Assembly: GCA_947568835.1 (NCBI GenBank)
Contig: OX387604.1
Span: 1,324,001 to 1,388,000 of the forward strand
Source: Protonemura montana
Taxonomy: Eukaryota > Arthropoda > Insecta > Plecoptera > Nemouridae
Length of the DNA: 64,000 nucleotides
Reading direction: 5' to 3'
In this document: piece by piece, positions 34,201 through 46,160 of the stretch
Layout of the letters: each line of letters begins with the position of its first letter
Numbering within the stretch: the stretch's first letter is position 1
Made by a program: the position numbers and the translations under genes
Notes under the pieces: model-generated
What the model saw: only the letters and a program-made list of their open reading frames with translations
Told to the model about the DNA's origin: nothing
Databases searched by the model: none

Positions 34201-37200
34201 GGAAGTACAGACCGCGCAATTCCCGTTGCTGAAACACAAAAGCAGACGTCAGATTCGCCAAACTTTGTTTCTCGACTTTGCTCGCAACATTTTCAGAAAG
34301 GTTTTAAACGAAACAAGGGGGAAATTGCTTACTTGGAGCTGAGACTGGTACACTGGAGACAGTGGCGGTGGGTTGGACCACCTTGGCCACACTGCTTGTC
34401 ATAGCTGCTCCACCCGCCCCTGCTGCCGCCCCCGCCCCTGCTGCAACAAGCAAACCGCACAGTCAGAGGCCACTTACCTACGTCACAATATACTACGTAC
34501 AATAATTGAAACAGTAAACAAAGTTACTACGTATGTTGTCAAGAAAATATCAATCCTCACATTTAATTTCTTTTCTTAGTAATTCTAGCATTTAAACACT
34601 ATATGGTATAGTGGCTTCTCCCAGGTACATCCAAGTGGAAACCTATCAAAAGCCTTCTCTTCTAGCTCTTCTCAAGAAACAGGCTAGACGAAAACTGCCG
34701 GTACTCATAACGTGCAACTGAGGTGTCAGTATAAACGACACGTAAACATGAACGAGCAGAGTAAAGAAATCAAGTTGTCAATGGGTAAACGCTTTCTTAA
34801 AGCAAATGCGTTTCATGAGAAAAGGACACTTGGCCTCTTTAAACTCAGCCCTTCTTGAACGACTTGACAAGAGATGGCAAAAAAACACACACGTCTAAGA
34901 CTTACAAGAAAAAGCCCAGCAGGCTCCTGGAGGCACGGAAACAACAAACAATGATTACGTGTTAGCTTTCAAGCCATTGGCACAGTAAAAAGTGTTATCA
35001 GTAATGTACTGCAGGCATTGATGACAGAATATCATCTAGCTAATGATGATTCACTTTTTCTACAACCGAACGGTTTGCCGTGTTGGAAACACCGGTTTTC
35101 ATGAGATCACCGAAGTTAAGCAACACTGCGCCGAGTCAGGTATTGGATGGGTGACCATCATACACATGACCAGTTCTGTTCGGGAGAGAGGTTGAAGGGA
35201 TGAAAGTTAGTACAGCAACTTCACTCGCCTTGCTTATCAACCTCTCGACAGCATGGATTTGTGGAGGAATCCTGATGTTTGAGCTGTACTGTCCTTCGGA
35301 GGGGACGTGAAGCCGGTGGTCCCCTTGGTCTTCGACAGGAGTAGGCTACGTGCCGGCACCGGGTTTCCTCTACTCTCTTCTAGGCTAGGCTAGGTTCATT
35401 GTCAACTTCTCATTCACCGACGTCGTTAGGCCAGTGCCCCATGGCCAGTTGTCAAAACAGTGCATCGTTAAACACCACAAATCAATCAATCCTTTTCAAC
35501 AACTAGAAGGAACAAGAGTTACCTTATCAGCTACTTAGTTCTACTCAATGCATGTGAGGTAAATAATAGGAAGACTCAAACAACCAGCTTATAGCCAGCA
35601 GAGTAAGCCAACCTAATTCTCAGTTGCTGCATTGACAATTACCATATGAACAGTCTGTTATATCTGACGAATGTCAGTCAAAGGAGCATAAATCCTTAAC
35701 AGTTGTTAAAAATTGATCTAAGAATTGTATCGTTTTAGATATTTCAAATTTATGCTGAAGGAATACGTAATTGTAAACCTTCTATCCTGGAAAAATTGAT
35801 AGTGTATTCAACATCTAACGAATAAACCTAACAATCCAACTTAAAGATGACTTGGTTATTTTTATGTCAGGGCATGTGATGTTAAAAATTGATCACCATT
35901 ACATCCTTCAAAGATCACAAATAAATTGTTTAATTTTTTGATTCCAAAGTAGCAAAATCAAATGTCTAGTTGGAGAATAGTGCGCATCAGGTGGCATATA
36001 GAGAGAGATGGGATACTGACGGGCATTTTGTATAGGCCTGGGCCCTCCTGGAGTGGGTTTGGCAGGGGGCTGGGGTGGCGGTCGAGCCCCCTTCTTTGCT
36101 AGCGTCCCGCTCTCGGCTTCTCCTCGGCTTCGCTCCAGCTCTGCAGCCAGCTCCTTGCATCTGAAAGCCAAACTTCAGTAAATGAAGGAACTTGGCACAA
36201 AGTTCCAAGTATTCAGTGTTGGTTCAATGCTTAGCTGTCTGGCAACTCCGTGGGACACATTGAAAGGGCCCCAACTGGCACTCACCTCTTCTCTTCTTTG
36301 GCAAGCAGTATGCGGTTCTGTTGGCGTTCCATGTCAAACTGGGCCAGCTGCTTCTCAAGTTCTGCCTCCATTTGCAGAGACTTTTTACTTTCCTCTTCTA
36401 ATCCTTCAGCCATCAATTCAATTCGGCTCTTTTCTTCCGCTAGAATCTTAAATGGTTGTCTTGGTAAATATTTATACTAAACGGCAAGCATTTCTGACGT
36501 CTTTATATCAGAACAGACAGTATCACGAGTACCTGGGCTAGATCTTCCGAGCGTTTCCTTTCTTCTAGGTATTTATTAGCAAATTTTTTCCTATCCAGTA
36601 ACAGCATTATAACCATTTGTTTTTGTCGACTTCTTTCTTCATCAAGAATATCAGTCACTTTCTTCAATTCTTTCTCCATTTTTTTTTTACCTTGCTTTTC
36701 TAGCTCCAATTCCTGAAAGAGAAAAGGTCTCAGAAAACAGCAAAAAGAAAGTGCCGAAATGCAATCCATTATATCGCATAATGTAACATGAAAATAAATA
36801 TTTCATCAATATTCTCAAACTATTTATAAAAAGATAGCAAATGGCATAGACCTAAGTGCATATTTGCTTATATTAAAATCTTCTTGGACACTAAAATAAT
36901 CTTCCAGAAAACCAATGCTTAAGCATTTAATAAAAGTGTGCAATTGGAGTAGTACCAGCAGAAAAAGTAAAAACATACCAGTTTGAGTCGAGTCCTTTCT
37001 CTTTCCAGTCCATATGTGATGTCATCCCCTTGAGCGGTATCGTGCTCATGCTTTCGCTTCTCCTCCTCCAGTTCTTGAATAACCTACGACATGAAAGTAA
37101 AATAATCTGCTGCATTCGAGTGCAAGCTTATCTTAATATCCACGCAGTTTTATCTGGAGATGCTAAGTTAGATTCAGTGCAACCCAATCCCAGTCTTTGA

Positions 37201-40200
37201 TGATTTACAGCTTTTCCAGTCAAGCCTTAAGTGGCTTTGAAGCTTGTCCAACTTCCCACAACCAATTGAAGAATAAATTGAAGCTGTTTAGGCATGGAAA
37301 CTGATAAAATCAAAGCACTAGACAATTCAAAATAAAAAGCATACAAGATAAAGATTCAAAGTTTTTCCCCCCATTGTGCTGCTTTCTTGATATGTTTTCC
37401 CCGTGGTAATGGATTTACGTCAGTGCATGAAGCAATGTCAGGACTGGTCATCACCTTTCGATGCCTCTCCTCCGCTTCCTTAAGTATGCGGCACATCCTG
37501 AGCTGTGCCCTGCGCTGGCTCAGGACCAGGTTGTCTAGTGAAGTCATCTGCTCTGCTTCATCGCACCCGGAGCCAGCTAGAGCAGCCAACGGAGAGCGTT
37601 CTTGGCCGGTTGCAAACCGGTCTAACCGCTCGCCAGCCCGTCCCGCCGCTCCACTCACCATCTGTCTCACTCTTTCCGACTGAAAACCAAACAATCCATT
37701 TATTTTCACCGGATTTTACACTGGGCACCATAGTTGGGGAAGATCGTTTTGAAATCGATCTTTTAAAAAGATCAAGATCGTCGTCAAAAAACGATCGTGA
37801 TCAAAGATCGCGATCGTTTTTTTTTAAGATCAAATTCAAATTCGTTTCAAGAAGAAATCAAGTTCATTTAAAAGATCGTTTTCGGAAAAAAATCATGTGA
37901 TTTCTGAAAAAAAAAAAAACTGTTTTTTAGCACCTATAGGTGCTGAGAAATGCAACATTTATATAGAAATAGTGGGAACACAATGCGACGAGAACTAAGA
38001 CTTATAGTCAAGAATACACCAAGATAATGAACAGCCTGTTAACACTTAACAGCCTGTTAATACTTAACAGGAACAAAAATGGCTTGCATGTTGTCTACAA
38101 CGGACAGTGGTACATGGCAGAAAGTGGGCCTTGAATCTCGATGAACCAAGTTGAGAAAAGCTGTGGTCGTGGACAGGCACGGCGGACATACTTTAGGGCA
38201 GCATTTCCACGCATCATTAAAACTAATAAAAGTAAAACTAATAACCGTTTGGAATCCTGGAAACGCTTTCAAGTCTTTGAAGGAAACTGAAAGCTATGGA
38301 AAATATTTCCATTTGCCACATTCAAATTTCAATTGTCAAGTGTTGTACAACAACAAACACCAAAAAAAGGAACGACTGTGCAAACGATCTTGATCTTTTA
38401 AAAAGATCATGGACTTTTCGATCGCAATCGAATTAAAAGGATTGCGATCACTAAAAAAAGATAGCGATCGCACGATCGTGATCTTTTTAAAAGATCCTTC
38501 CCCAACTATGCCGGGCACTAAAGGTATGCAAGGGCAAGGTGACCCAAGCATTGTCTAAATTGCATTTGGAATCAATGTATCCAACTTTAAGAACAGTTTT
38601 TAGATTTTGGCAACCCATAGCACCGAGCCAGTTGCCCTAATCAAATCCTCGCGTCTCCCCCCATTGCTTCCCATTGAGAGATGCGTCAACACAGTTGCAT
38701 CTGCTGAGAAACTTTTTAACCTGTACAAAGGAGCATTGTATCATAAAATTCATATTTAGCTGTGGTTAGATGCAAATAAAACAACCATTGACTTTAGGAA
38801 GACCCCAGACTCTTGCTACACCTGTTTCCTAGAATATCTCCGGAATGAAATCTCCTGACATGCAAAAGACATACCACTACTAGTGATTACTAGCTTGTGA
38901 TCTGTTCACCTAAAGTAGTCATTTTTAACTCATAAATAGATTAGGCCGTGCATTATAATAATTTTACTCATTCAATTTTGACACCTATTATAGCAGTCGA
39001 TCAAAAATCTGTCTCATAATATATTTTTTCAATGGTCAGAAAGTAAAAAAATAATTTGCAAGCTGGCTGTGTCATGAACACCAGCCAACTGAAACTCGTC
39101 TTTGTCTTTTGAATCGATTCTCAGATTGGTGGGTACTAAATTATAATAAAATCGGAGAGAAAACAGATTTCTAAACTGTTGGGTTATTGTGGTAAATATT
39201 ATTAAGAAGCCTGCGAATTTCTGCCGTCGGGTTCACTATAGTCAATCGACTAGGTACATAAGCGTTAGAGAAAGTACTTAACAATTGGCAAATGAGGGCA
39301 AGTGGGGGCAGTAGGAAAATGCCAAGGCAAGGTACCTTCAGCGTAGCGATGACCACATCCTTCGCTTGTAGTTCACCTTCCATGTATGCCAACAGCTTTG
39401 TCAGGTCCGGTTTTGTCAACTCCATCTTTGGGTTCCTCTGGAAATGTCACAGAAGTCAGCACCACTTTTTGCTTTTCTATTTAACTGGCTAGGTACATAC
39501 AAGCATAAAATAAGGATCCCTAATCTATGGTACTAGCATGTACTTGTTTAATATACAGTTGTATCCACTAGTTTTGTTCAGTTTGCAGCTGAATCCCAGT
39601 TATGAAGGTGTATCTTACTCATATTGCACTTACATAGAAAAACTCTGGTCTCATCGAAAATAGGTGGCGAGTTTTATAGCACTTGGACACACAAAAAGGT
39701 GAGAACTTGACGTAGGTGGCTATGGATGGTGCATTTATCACAGGCCATTAGAAATCCTTCATCAAATCATTCATAAGTGTACCTACTGGCTGCATAAAGG
39801 CAGGTTCCCCAGCCATGAACAAATCCAAAGCGAACAGGAAGGCATAGGAATAGAGGGAGAAAATGTTCAAAGCAAGTGTACTGTTAACATACAATGATAG
39901 GTACCTACTTACATACATTCCCTAATAACTACCTACCTGGTGCCAGTCATGCTTTGACCATGCTCTGACAGCGGCTGCCACTGACACTCACTTCTAATGC
40001 TAGGTTTTTCCTGGTTTGTACACTGAACCATAGCTGTGTAAATTAAGAAATCCTTCACTTTTTCTAATTTTCCTAACGAAACCCCAATTGTAAAGCTTGT
40101 CAACAATCGGCTAAATAGCAGTGCTGACTATAGCTTGATTTAGGAAAAGCTGATAGCTAAAGAAGGCGCCCATACTGCTAGTGACGATACCTTTAATGTG

Positions 40201-40316
40201 TTGCTAGTTGATTTATCTAGCGGCTCGAAGCTCGAGCACTGTGCTTGCATTGGAGGCTTCGTTATAGAAGGAACTGCAGAACAATTCGCTCGATTTGCAT
40301 TCATATTAGTCGCCAT
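30240..40316 (-). CDS. CTTNBP2/CTTNBP2NL-like cortactin-binding coiled-coil protein, 11 exons, about 525 aa
   Basis: Exons in transcript order: 40316-40191, 39437-39336, 37679-37455, 37083-36979, 36712-36533, 36446-36286, 36160-36021, 34440-34333, 34228-34173, 33529-33344 and 30428-30240. Phases agree throughout. Exon 2 encodes the family N-terminal motif (MEGELQAKDVVI). Residues about 140-325 are a charged coiled coil including HEHDTAQGDDITYGLERER, typical of CTTNBP2 proteins. A TATVSSVPVS / TTGIARSV segment (about 372-390) and Pro-rich APPPVPPNKPVVPP (415-428) follow. In the vertebrate relatives, proline-rich segments bind the SH3 domain of cortactin and the protein sits on actin or in dendrites. 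No ankyrin repeats are seen, so it resembles the short CTTNBP2NL/insect form. If exon 10 is read through, the protein instead ends VTS at TAA 33332. The last exon is inferred from phase, an open frame of 62 codons and the poly(A) signal. Confidence 0.88.
30897..31137 (-). mobile_element. 5S-SINE with internal deletion
   Basis: Head, 5S core (TGGATGGGTGACCATC when reversed) and part of the body are present. The segment containing GGATTCCTCCACAAATC and GATAAGCAAGGCGAA has been deleted, joining GACGGTACAAC to GAAGTCGCTG. It lies in the last intron of the CTTNBP2-like gene, in sense orientation. Confidence 0.8.
31194..31222 (+). repeat. Poly(G) tract of 29 G
   Basis: An uninterrupted run of 29 G right after the 5S-SINE remnant. 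Together with the poly(C) run at 31573-31585 it is a likely site of assembly or sequencing error. Confidence 0.9.
35066..35491 (+). mobile_element. 5S-derived SINE, full length (426 bp)
   Basis: The head starts CCGAACGGTTTGCCGTGTTG, followed by GATCACCGAAGTTAAGCAAC and TTGGATGGGTGACC, which match the intragenic promoter region of 5S rRNA. Body and tail are complete, ending AAACACCACAAATCAATCAA. Flanks CTTTTTCTACAA (left) and CTTTTCAACAA (right) look like a diverged target-site duplication. It is antisense in an intron of the CTTNBP2-like gene. Confidence 0.92.
37729..38510 (+). mobile_element. Non-autonomous hAT-type transposon, copy 1 (782 bp)
   Basis: Terminal inverted repeats start CATAGTTGGGGAAG and end CTTCCCCAACTATG (with one difference further in). 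Flanks CTGGGCAC (37721-37728) and CCGGGCAC (38511-38518) form an 8-bp target-site duplication with one mismatch. Eight-base duplications are the hallmark of hAT transposition. Both ends are dense in GATC and CGATCG. It lies in an intron of the CTTNBP2-like gene, 49 bp from a splice acceptor, and encodes no complete transposase. Confidence 0.88.
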
Positions 40317-41379
40317 TTTCTCTACCAAGTCTTCCGTCCTGTGCCAGTGCCGTCGGTCGGCTCCCGAAGCGGGCGGCTGAGCTCCCGACTCCCAAATAGT
40401 CAATAACACAACGAAAGGCAAGGCAGAGACCGACATAACCCGACGAGGACCCGAACTATTGGAGATCAGCTGATCGTACCTAAACACTATGCCACAACAA
40501 AAACATTACGTCAAATAATTGGAGACAAGGTTTAAAATATGTGTGCATTTCAGAAAGAACTTCAATTTAAAAATATCCACAAATTCAAACATCAAGTTTC
40601 TTAAATTTTTATTTTCTTTTCAATCAAGTGCTACATTGCAAAATTCCTTACAAAATGTGTACAAACATAGTTTGATTTAAACTCAACCACAAAACTTGCC
40701 CACACGTACACGACAGATTTCTAGTTTGTAACTTTGTACGTAACAGAAAGATCGGTAATGATTTTTAAATCAATCTTGTTGATCAAATCACCAACTCCTC
40801 TCCAAATTTGCGTTGTAATCATATAAAAGTCAAAACTTCTAGCGATCCACAATCTCATTAGCCCCAAAAATGTGGAAAGTTATCTTCTGTTCCAAACATT
40901 TTGTGTTGTCCATTTTCAGCAAAAAGTTGTCAAAATATTTTGAAGCCTTTCATAAACGAATTACAAACTTTTTTTAGTCCTACAGCTATATAATAATAAT
41001 AAAAAAACATAAACCTTAAAGGTATACATTCCAAATGATCAGCGCTACAACCAATATTTTATCCTCTCGTCATCTTTCTCCATTGATCACTTTTACTTCC
41101 GTAAGTTAAATTTATCTGATAAATATAAATTACTGAATTGAAGTTTTAAGGATAAGTTTAAGCCATTGATTCTTTTCTTGATATTTTGCAAGCGAACTCC
41201 CACTTTTGCATGTTTTCTTTCTTCGTCTTCTTTCCTTTTTTCCGGTAATATATGAGCCATGTGGGGATCTTACCATCTTAAACTTGACGTAGTTCTTTGA
41301 TTGATTTGAACTATTTCATTTCGTTGTTATTTGCTGCAAAAGTCAAAGAATTTTTTTATAAGAGTTCAAAATAATAAAC
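40317..41379. other. Spacer between MBIP 3' end and the CTTNBP2-like 5' end
   Basis: This region should contain the MBIP 3' UTR and the promoter and 5' UTR of the CTTNBP2-like gene. It has an AATAAA on the minus strand at about 40608-40613, a candidate poly(A) signal for MBIP. The sequence is AT-rich and holds no further genes I can support. Confidence 0.5.
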
Positions 41380-44300
41380 CTATTTTTTCTTGTTATTGTT
41401 CTTGTTCTTGTTATTGTTCGTGTTATTGTTATTGTTCTTGTTATTGTTATTGTTCTTGTTCTGGTTCTTGTTATTGTTCTTGTTCTTGTTATTGTTCTTA
41501 TTCTGGTTCTTATTCTTGATCTTCTTAATCTTCTTGATCTTCTTCTTATCATTCGATTCTTTTTTCGGAACTGCTAGTTTTGTTAGAAGTTTCATTTTCA
41601 TCTTTTGAGAGTGAGATTCATTGCAAATTTTTCCCATTATACGTATCTTCAGCATTGACAGGCGTCGTCGCAGCTCATACCGTGAATATCTCTGTTGATC
41701 AAGAATCAGTTTAGATTAAATGGAGGAAGAATTGAGCACTGATTCCAAATGTGGCATAAGTGTGGTATAACAAAGTTGGGCAAAAGCTCAATTAAAAATT
41801 AACCAGGCCCTAGCAGTTTCTTGAAGATTGCAGAAATATATATACCTAACCTTAGTAATTTAATAAAAAATTAGAAGATTATTAATTGACAGTGATTGTG
41901 AACAATAAAGATAAAAGGAGAAAGGAAACGACTGAAAAAATGAAGAAACATCTAAACCTTGTGAGCCTATACTCTAAACCTGGAGAGCAAACAAAAAATC
42001 CATCTGCATGTGACCCTGCTCAAGGTGTTTTTTTTATTAATTTTTGTATGGTCAAATGCATTGCCCCGTCGATAGAGCTTTATTATGATTTAGCATGAAG
42101 AAGAAGAAAACAGAGTTGAAGTATACTTACTTTCTTGTTCGATGGAATGTGTGGAACATCCTTTCCTTGAGTCAAGCGTGCTCGTTCTGCCTGTAAGACA
42201 AATCGGAGAGGTCAGGCTCCTGAGAAGGCTTGAATAATACAATTCTGGGTCATTCCACACCAGAGAAAAAAATCACCTTAGAAATGACCGTAAGGGAACA
42301 AAAACCATTTCTTCAAAATATTTCACAGAGTTCATGCCAAATCGTAACCAGTACCAATCGTAAGCAGTTAAGTGTTAAACATTAAGTACGCTTTAAACGA
42401 TGTTGGAACTCTGTTCGAAAGCTGAGAAAATTCTGGTTAATTAAGGGGAAAAATGCATGTGGTAGTAAGAACTACCCTTAACATACAAACAACCACAATA
42501 GGGAAAGAAAATATAATTGCTCAAATGTTTATCTACAGAAAAATGTTACCTATAAGATGCATTTAAAATATTGACGAGGTTCATCTGAAAGTTCTACATT
42601 TCTGTATTTAAGATTATAAATACGAATCTATGATGTATGAACATGGTCACTAACAACATGATTCCTGGCAAAAACATCTAGGATCAGATTTTCTTACCAT
42701 TTTGTTAGCATATTCAGGTGATACACCTTCCATAATTAAGATTCTTTTCTCGATGCTTTGTAACCGCGAGTAGACATTAGCTGGCACAGGTGAGTCGACT
42801 TCAAGCTTTAGGTGGAGCTCAGCATTGAACATTCGCTCATCAATGGATGGAGGTAGGAATGCTTCTTTATTTTCTTGTTCCGCTTCTTGTTCCAGTTCTT
42901 GTTTCACCTTTATGTCTGGATCAGGGGTCCCCAGCTGAGGCCCCCAGGTATTCACCACTCGATGAACTAGGATAAAATCAGTGACGTAATGGTCAATGCA
43001 AGTTTTACAAAAATTGCTCACTATTTATTTATAGTCTGGCTGTATCCTCAAAGATGCAACTATATTAAACAATAATAAATTAGATCAATGCTAGAGAAAT
43101 AAATATTTGAATAATAATACTGACAAATGCCATAATTCTGTGACAAAGATACTGTGATAGGATTATTTAACTTAGGACAAAGATCATTTTGTCTATGAAC
43201 TCAAAAAATGTTTAATAATAAAATACAGATAAAATATTCTTGGTGAGAAAAAATGAGCAAACTACTAAATAACGCTAACTTAACTTCAGACATACGAAGT
43301 AGGGAGGGTCAGGGGGGCCTTAATTTTATTTTTTTTGAACTACAACACGGGCATAGTTGGGGAAAGATCTTTTTTTAGTAGATCTTTTTTGTAACCCACG
43401 ATCTTTTAATTCGATCGCGATCGGATTGTCCACGATCGTTTTAAAAGATCAAGATCGTTTGCACAGTCGTTCCTTTTTTGCTGTTTGTTGTTGTACAACA
43501 CTTGACAATTAAAATTTGAATGTGGCAAATGGAAATATTTTCTATAGCTTTCTATTCCTTCAAAGGCTTCAAAAAGTTTCCAGGATTCCAAACGGTTATT
43601 AGTAATACTTTTATTAGTTTTATTAATGCGTGGAAATGCCGCCCTAAAGTATGTCCGCCGTGCCTGTCCACGACCACAGCTTTTCTCAAATTGGGTCATC
43701 GAGATTCGAGGCCCAATTTCCGACTTGTTCAACTGACCACTGTCCGTTGTAGACAACATGCAAGCCATTTTTGTTCCTGTTAAGTGTTTACAGACTGTTA
43801 AATTTCTTCTTGTATTCTTGACTATAAGTTTTAAAACTTTTTGCATTGTGTTCCTACTATTTCTATGTTAATATTGCATTTCCCAGCACCTATAGGTGCT
43901 AAAAAACATTTTTTTTTCGAAAACTAACTTTTAAATGAACTTGATATTTTATGGAAACGAATTTGAATTTGATCTAAAAAAAAAAACGATTGCGAACTTC
44001 GATCTTCGATCGCGATCTTTTTTAGACGACGACCTTGATCTTTTTAAAAGATCGATTTCAAAACGATCTTCCCCAACTATGAACACGGGTGAAAATTGTC
44101 AGCCAAATTTGGTATTCGAACAGGTTTTCAGTATTCAACAAAACAAAACGTGGCTGCGTCGCTACCTACCTTTTACATGGCTTTTGCAATCACTTCTTTT
44201 AGACATTATCGAATCTACTCTGGCACATGAATGTCCTCCAAACTGGTGCGAAGGATAACAAAATTCCATGATATTCTCCCTGTTTATTTCATCACGTTTG

Positions 44301-46160
44301 GTCGATTGATAGCTTTTGATGCGACGAAGAATCTAAAAATAAACAACTTTCAGCCTTGTCAGAATGATGAACATAAACTACAGATCAATATGTGAAAAGC
44401 TAACTCAAATTTGTTTGTGTTGTTTTATTTATTTTTGCGTACAATTTGAACATTGTTCGAGATTTATAGAATGTCATAAAATATTTAAAATGTAACACCT
44501 ACATCTGCTTTGGATACATCAATCTGAACGTTATTGATCTCCTTCTTCTTTGCTGCGGATCAAAGAAAATGCCACTGAATTAAGCGTTTACCAACTGGCA
44601 TTGTTCGGCATGTTGATTATGACCAGTATTACAATGTTTACAAAACAGATTCAAAGAGGTAATTCAGTTGTATGGGAACAGTGACCTGGATACAGTGCAA
44701 TTTATTAGTTTTTAAGGATCGAGAGAATGGATGGTCGGAAAAAGTTGCAATTACAGTCTTGAATAATTACATTCTGAAATGTAAAAATTAGGACAAGACA
44801 TAAATGGCATTGCCTGATGTGGGGCTGACCAAACTAATCGGGTCACAAGGAATTCGTAATAAAGTGCAACTCCAGCTTCTGGCAAGCCTGCTGCCTGCCA
44901 GTGTAAAGGGCCCTGTTGAGATATTGAGATTTTTGTTTTTCCACCGACTTGCTGGACATTGATCGATTGATTTGTGGAATTTAACGACGCACTGTTTTGA
45001 CATCTGGCCATGCGGCACTGGTCTAATGGCGTCGGTGAATGAGAGGATGAGGATGATGATGAACCTAACCCAGCCTAGAAGAAAGGAGGGGAAACCCGGT
45101 ACCAGCACGTAGCCTACTCCTGTCGAAGAGTACCAAGGGGACCACCGGCTGAACCTTCCTTCCCAAGTACAGTACAACTCAAACAGCAGGATTCCTCCAC
45201 AAATTCATGCCGTCGAGAGGTTGATAAGCAAGGCGAATGAAGTTGCTGCACTTACTTTCATCCCTCCAACCTCTCCCACACAGAACTGGTAATTTGTTTG
45301 ATGGTCACCTATCCAATACCTGACTAAGCGCAGTGTTGCTCTCGGTGATCTCACGAGGACCGGTGTTTCTAGCATGCCTAAATGTTCCTTGCTGGATACT
45401 CGACTTTGATGAGATATTAATAATCTTCGCACAATCAAATGGGCAGCCCAAAATCATTTGTTATAGTTTTTGTTTTCTAGAAGTTGAAATCTGAAGGCAA
45501 CTTGGAATGGTTTTAATGCTTTTGTTATTGTGAACAATCTCAAAGTAATTTGGTAAAACTGTGCTAAGCCGCCGCACAAGTGACTTCCAAGCATTAGACC
45601 AAGCGTTCGATAATGATATGCTAGCCATCAGTGGGGACGAGGAAAAAAAATGTCTGGCTAAACCCCTGTCGAATTTGGGTCAGGGCAGACGTTAAGTTGC
45701 TCAGGCACCTACTACTCAAAAGCACCCTCGGCAAATGATCAGGAAACAATTACAAACGACTTCCTGTCAAATAGCCGCCTTTCCGCACAGAACCCGACCG
45801 AAAAAGCAACAAACCATAAAATTCAAACAACTACATCCAAAATAGACGTCGCTGAACATGTTTCCAGACCCATATCGACTCAAAATTGCACAAGGAATAC
45901 AACAATACCAACAAAAAGGCGATCTGACAAGGATTAGCCGTGTGGCGGTGTACCACATTATTACCCACATTTATTACCAAATTTTGTACCTGTAATTTGT
46001 AATAGGTTGATAATTATAACTGCATTGACCTACCTGCATTAATACTGGTGCAATCCAATGCTTTCACATGTGCTTTAACCAAAGAATAAACTTGGTTTAA
46101 GTTGTTAACATGGTGTTTCTTTGATGACTTTTTGCCAATAGCTTTGCCAGTCCACTTCAT
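41380..46160 (-). CDS. MBIP: MBIP (MAP3K12-binding inhibitory protein; ATAC complex subunit), 6 exons, 326 aa
   Basis: Exons in transcript order: 46160-46034, 44552-44503, 44332-44170, 42966-42698, 42190-42131 and 41691-41380. All junctions are GT-AG and in phase. Family hallmarks follow in order: RIKSY..TKRDEI..NIMEFC (about 63-82), SCARVD, SHVKVHRVVNTWGPQ (about 110-124), then the helix-forming VYSRLQSIEKRILIMEGVSPEY (about 178-199) and a second helical stretch RRRLSMLKIRI. Vertebrate MBIP binds MAP3K12/DLK through leucine-zipper-like helices and anchors the ATAC acetyltransferase complex in the nucleus. Human MBIP is 344 aa, so length agrees. A VKQE motif fits the sumoylation consensus. 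The last roughly 55 residues are almost only Lys and Asn, encoded by a microsatellite. It is divergent from M6. Confidence 0.9.
41385..41545 (-). repeat. Trinucleotide-type microsatellite forming the MBIP C-terminus
   Basis: On the plus strand this is GTT, ATT and CTT triplets in irregular order. On the minus strand it reads as AAC/AAT (Asn) and AAG/AAA (Lys) codons in frame with MBIP, ending at the TAG stop. Length variation here would lengthen or shorten the protein tail without frameshift. Confidence 0.85.
43352..44081 (-). mobile_element. Non-autonomous hAT-type transposon, copy 2 (730 bp)
   Basis: The same ends as copy 1 (CATAGTTGGGGAA / TTCCCCAACTATG) are flanked by a perfect 8-bp duplication AACACGGG at 43344-43351 and 44082-44089. 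Its internal sequence aligns with copy 1 along the whole length in reverse orientation, with small indels. A frame of up to 146 codons is open in this copy but interrupted in copy 1. It lies in MBIP intron 3. Confidence 0.92.
44957..45387 (-). mobile_element. 5S-derived SINE, full length, with target-site duplication
   Basis: CTTGCTGGA flanks both sides (44948-44956 and 45388-45396). On the minus strand the order is head with GATCACCGAG, a shortened 5S core, body, and an AATCGATCAAT tail. It sits in MBIP intron 1 in sense orientation. Part of the AAGTTAAGCAAC box has been lost. Confidence 0.92.

Noticed and set aside
35098-35165. 5S rRNA gene
   Set aside because: Only the central part of 5S is present, with substitutions, and the same segment is joined to the same body and tail in other copies, so it is a SINE head.
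37741-37850. Bacterial-type Dam/GATC regulatory region or contamination
   Set aside because: The GATC clusters lie inside a hAT-type element with 8-bp duplications present twice between securely eukaryotic exons.
41390-41608. Plus-strand frame of 72 codons, Leu/Phe-rich, resembling a membrane protein
   Set aside because: It is the antisense of the Lys/Asn microsatellite in MBIP; hydrophobicity is a by-product of TTx codons.
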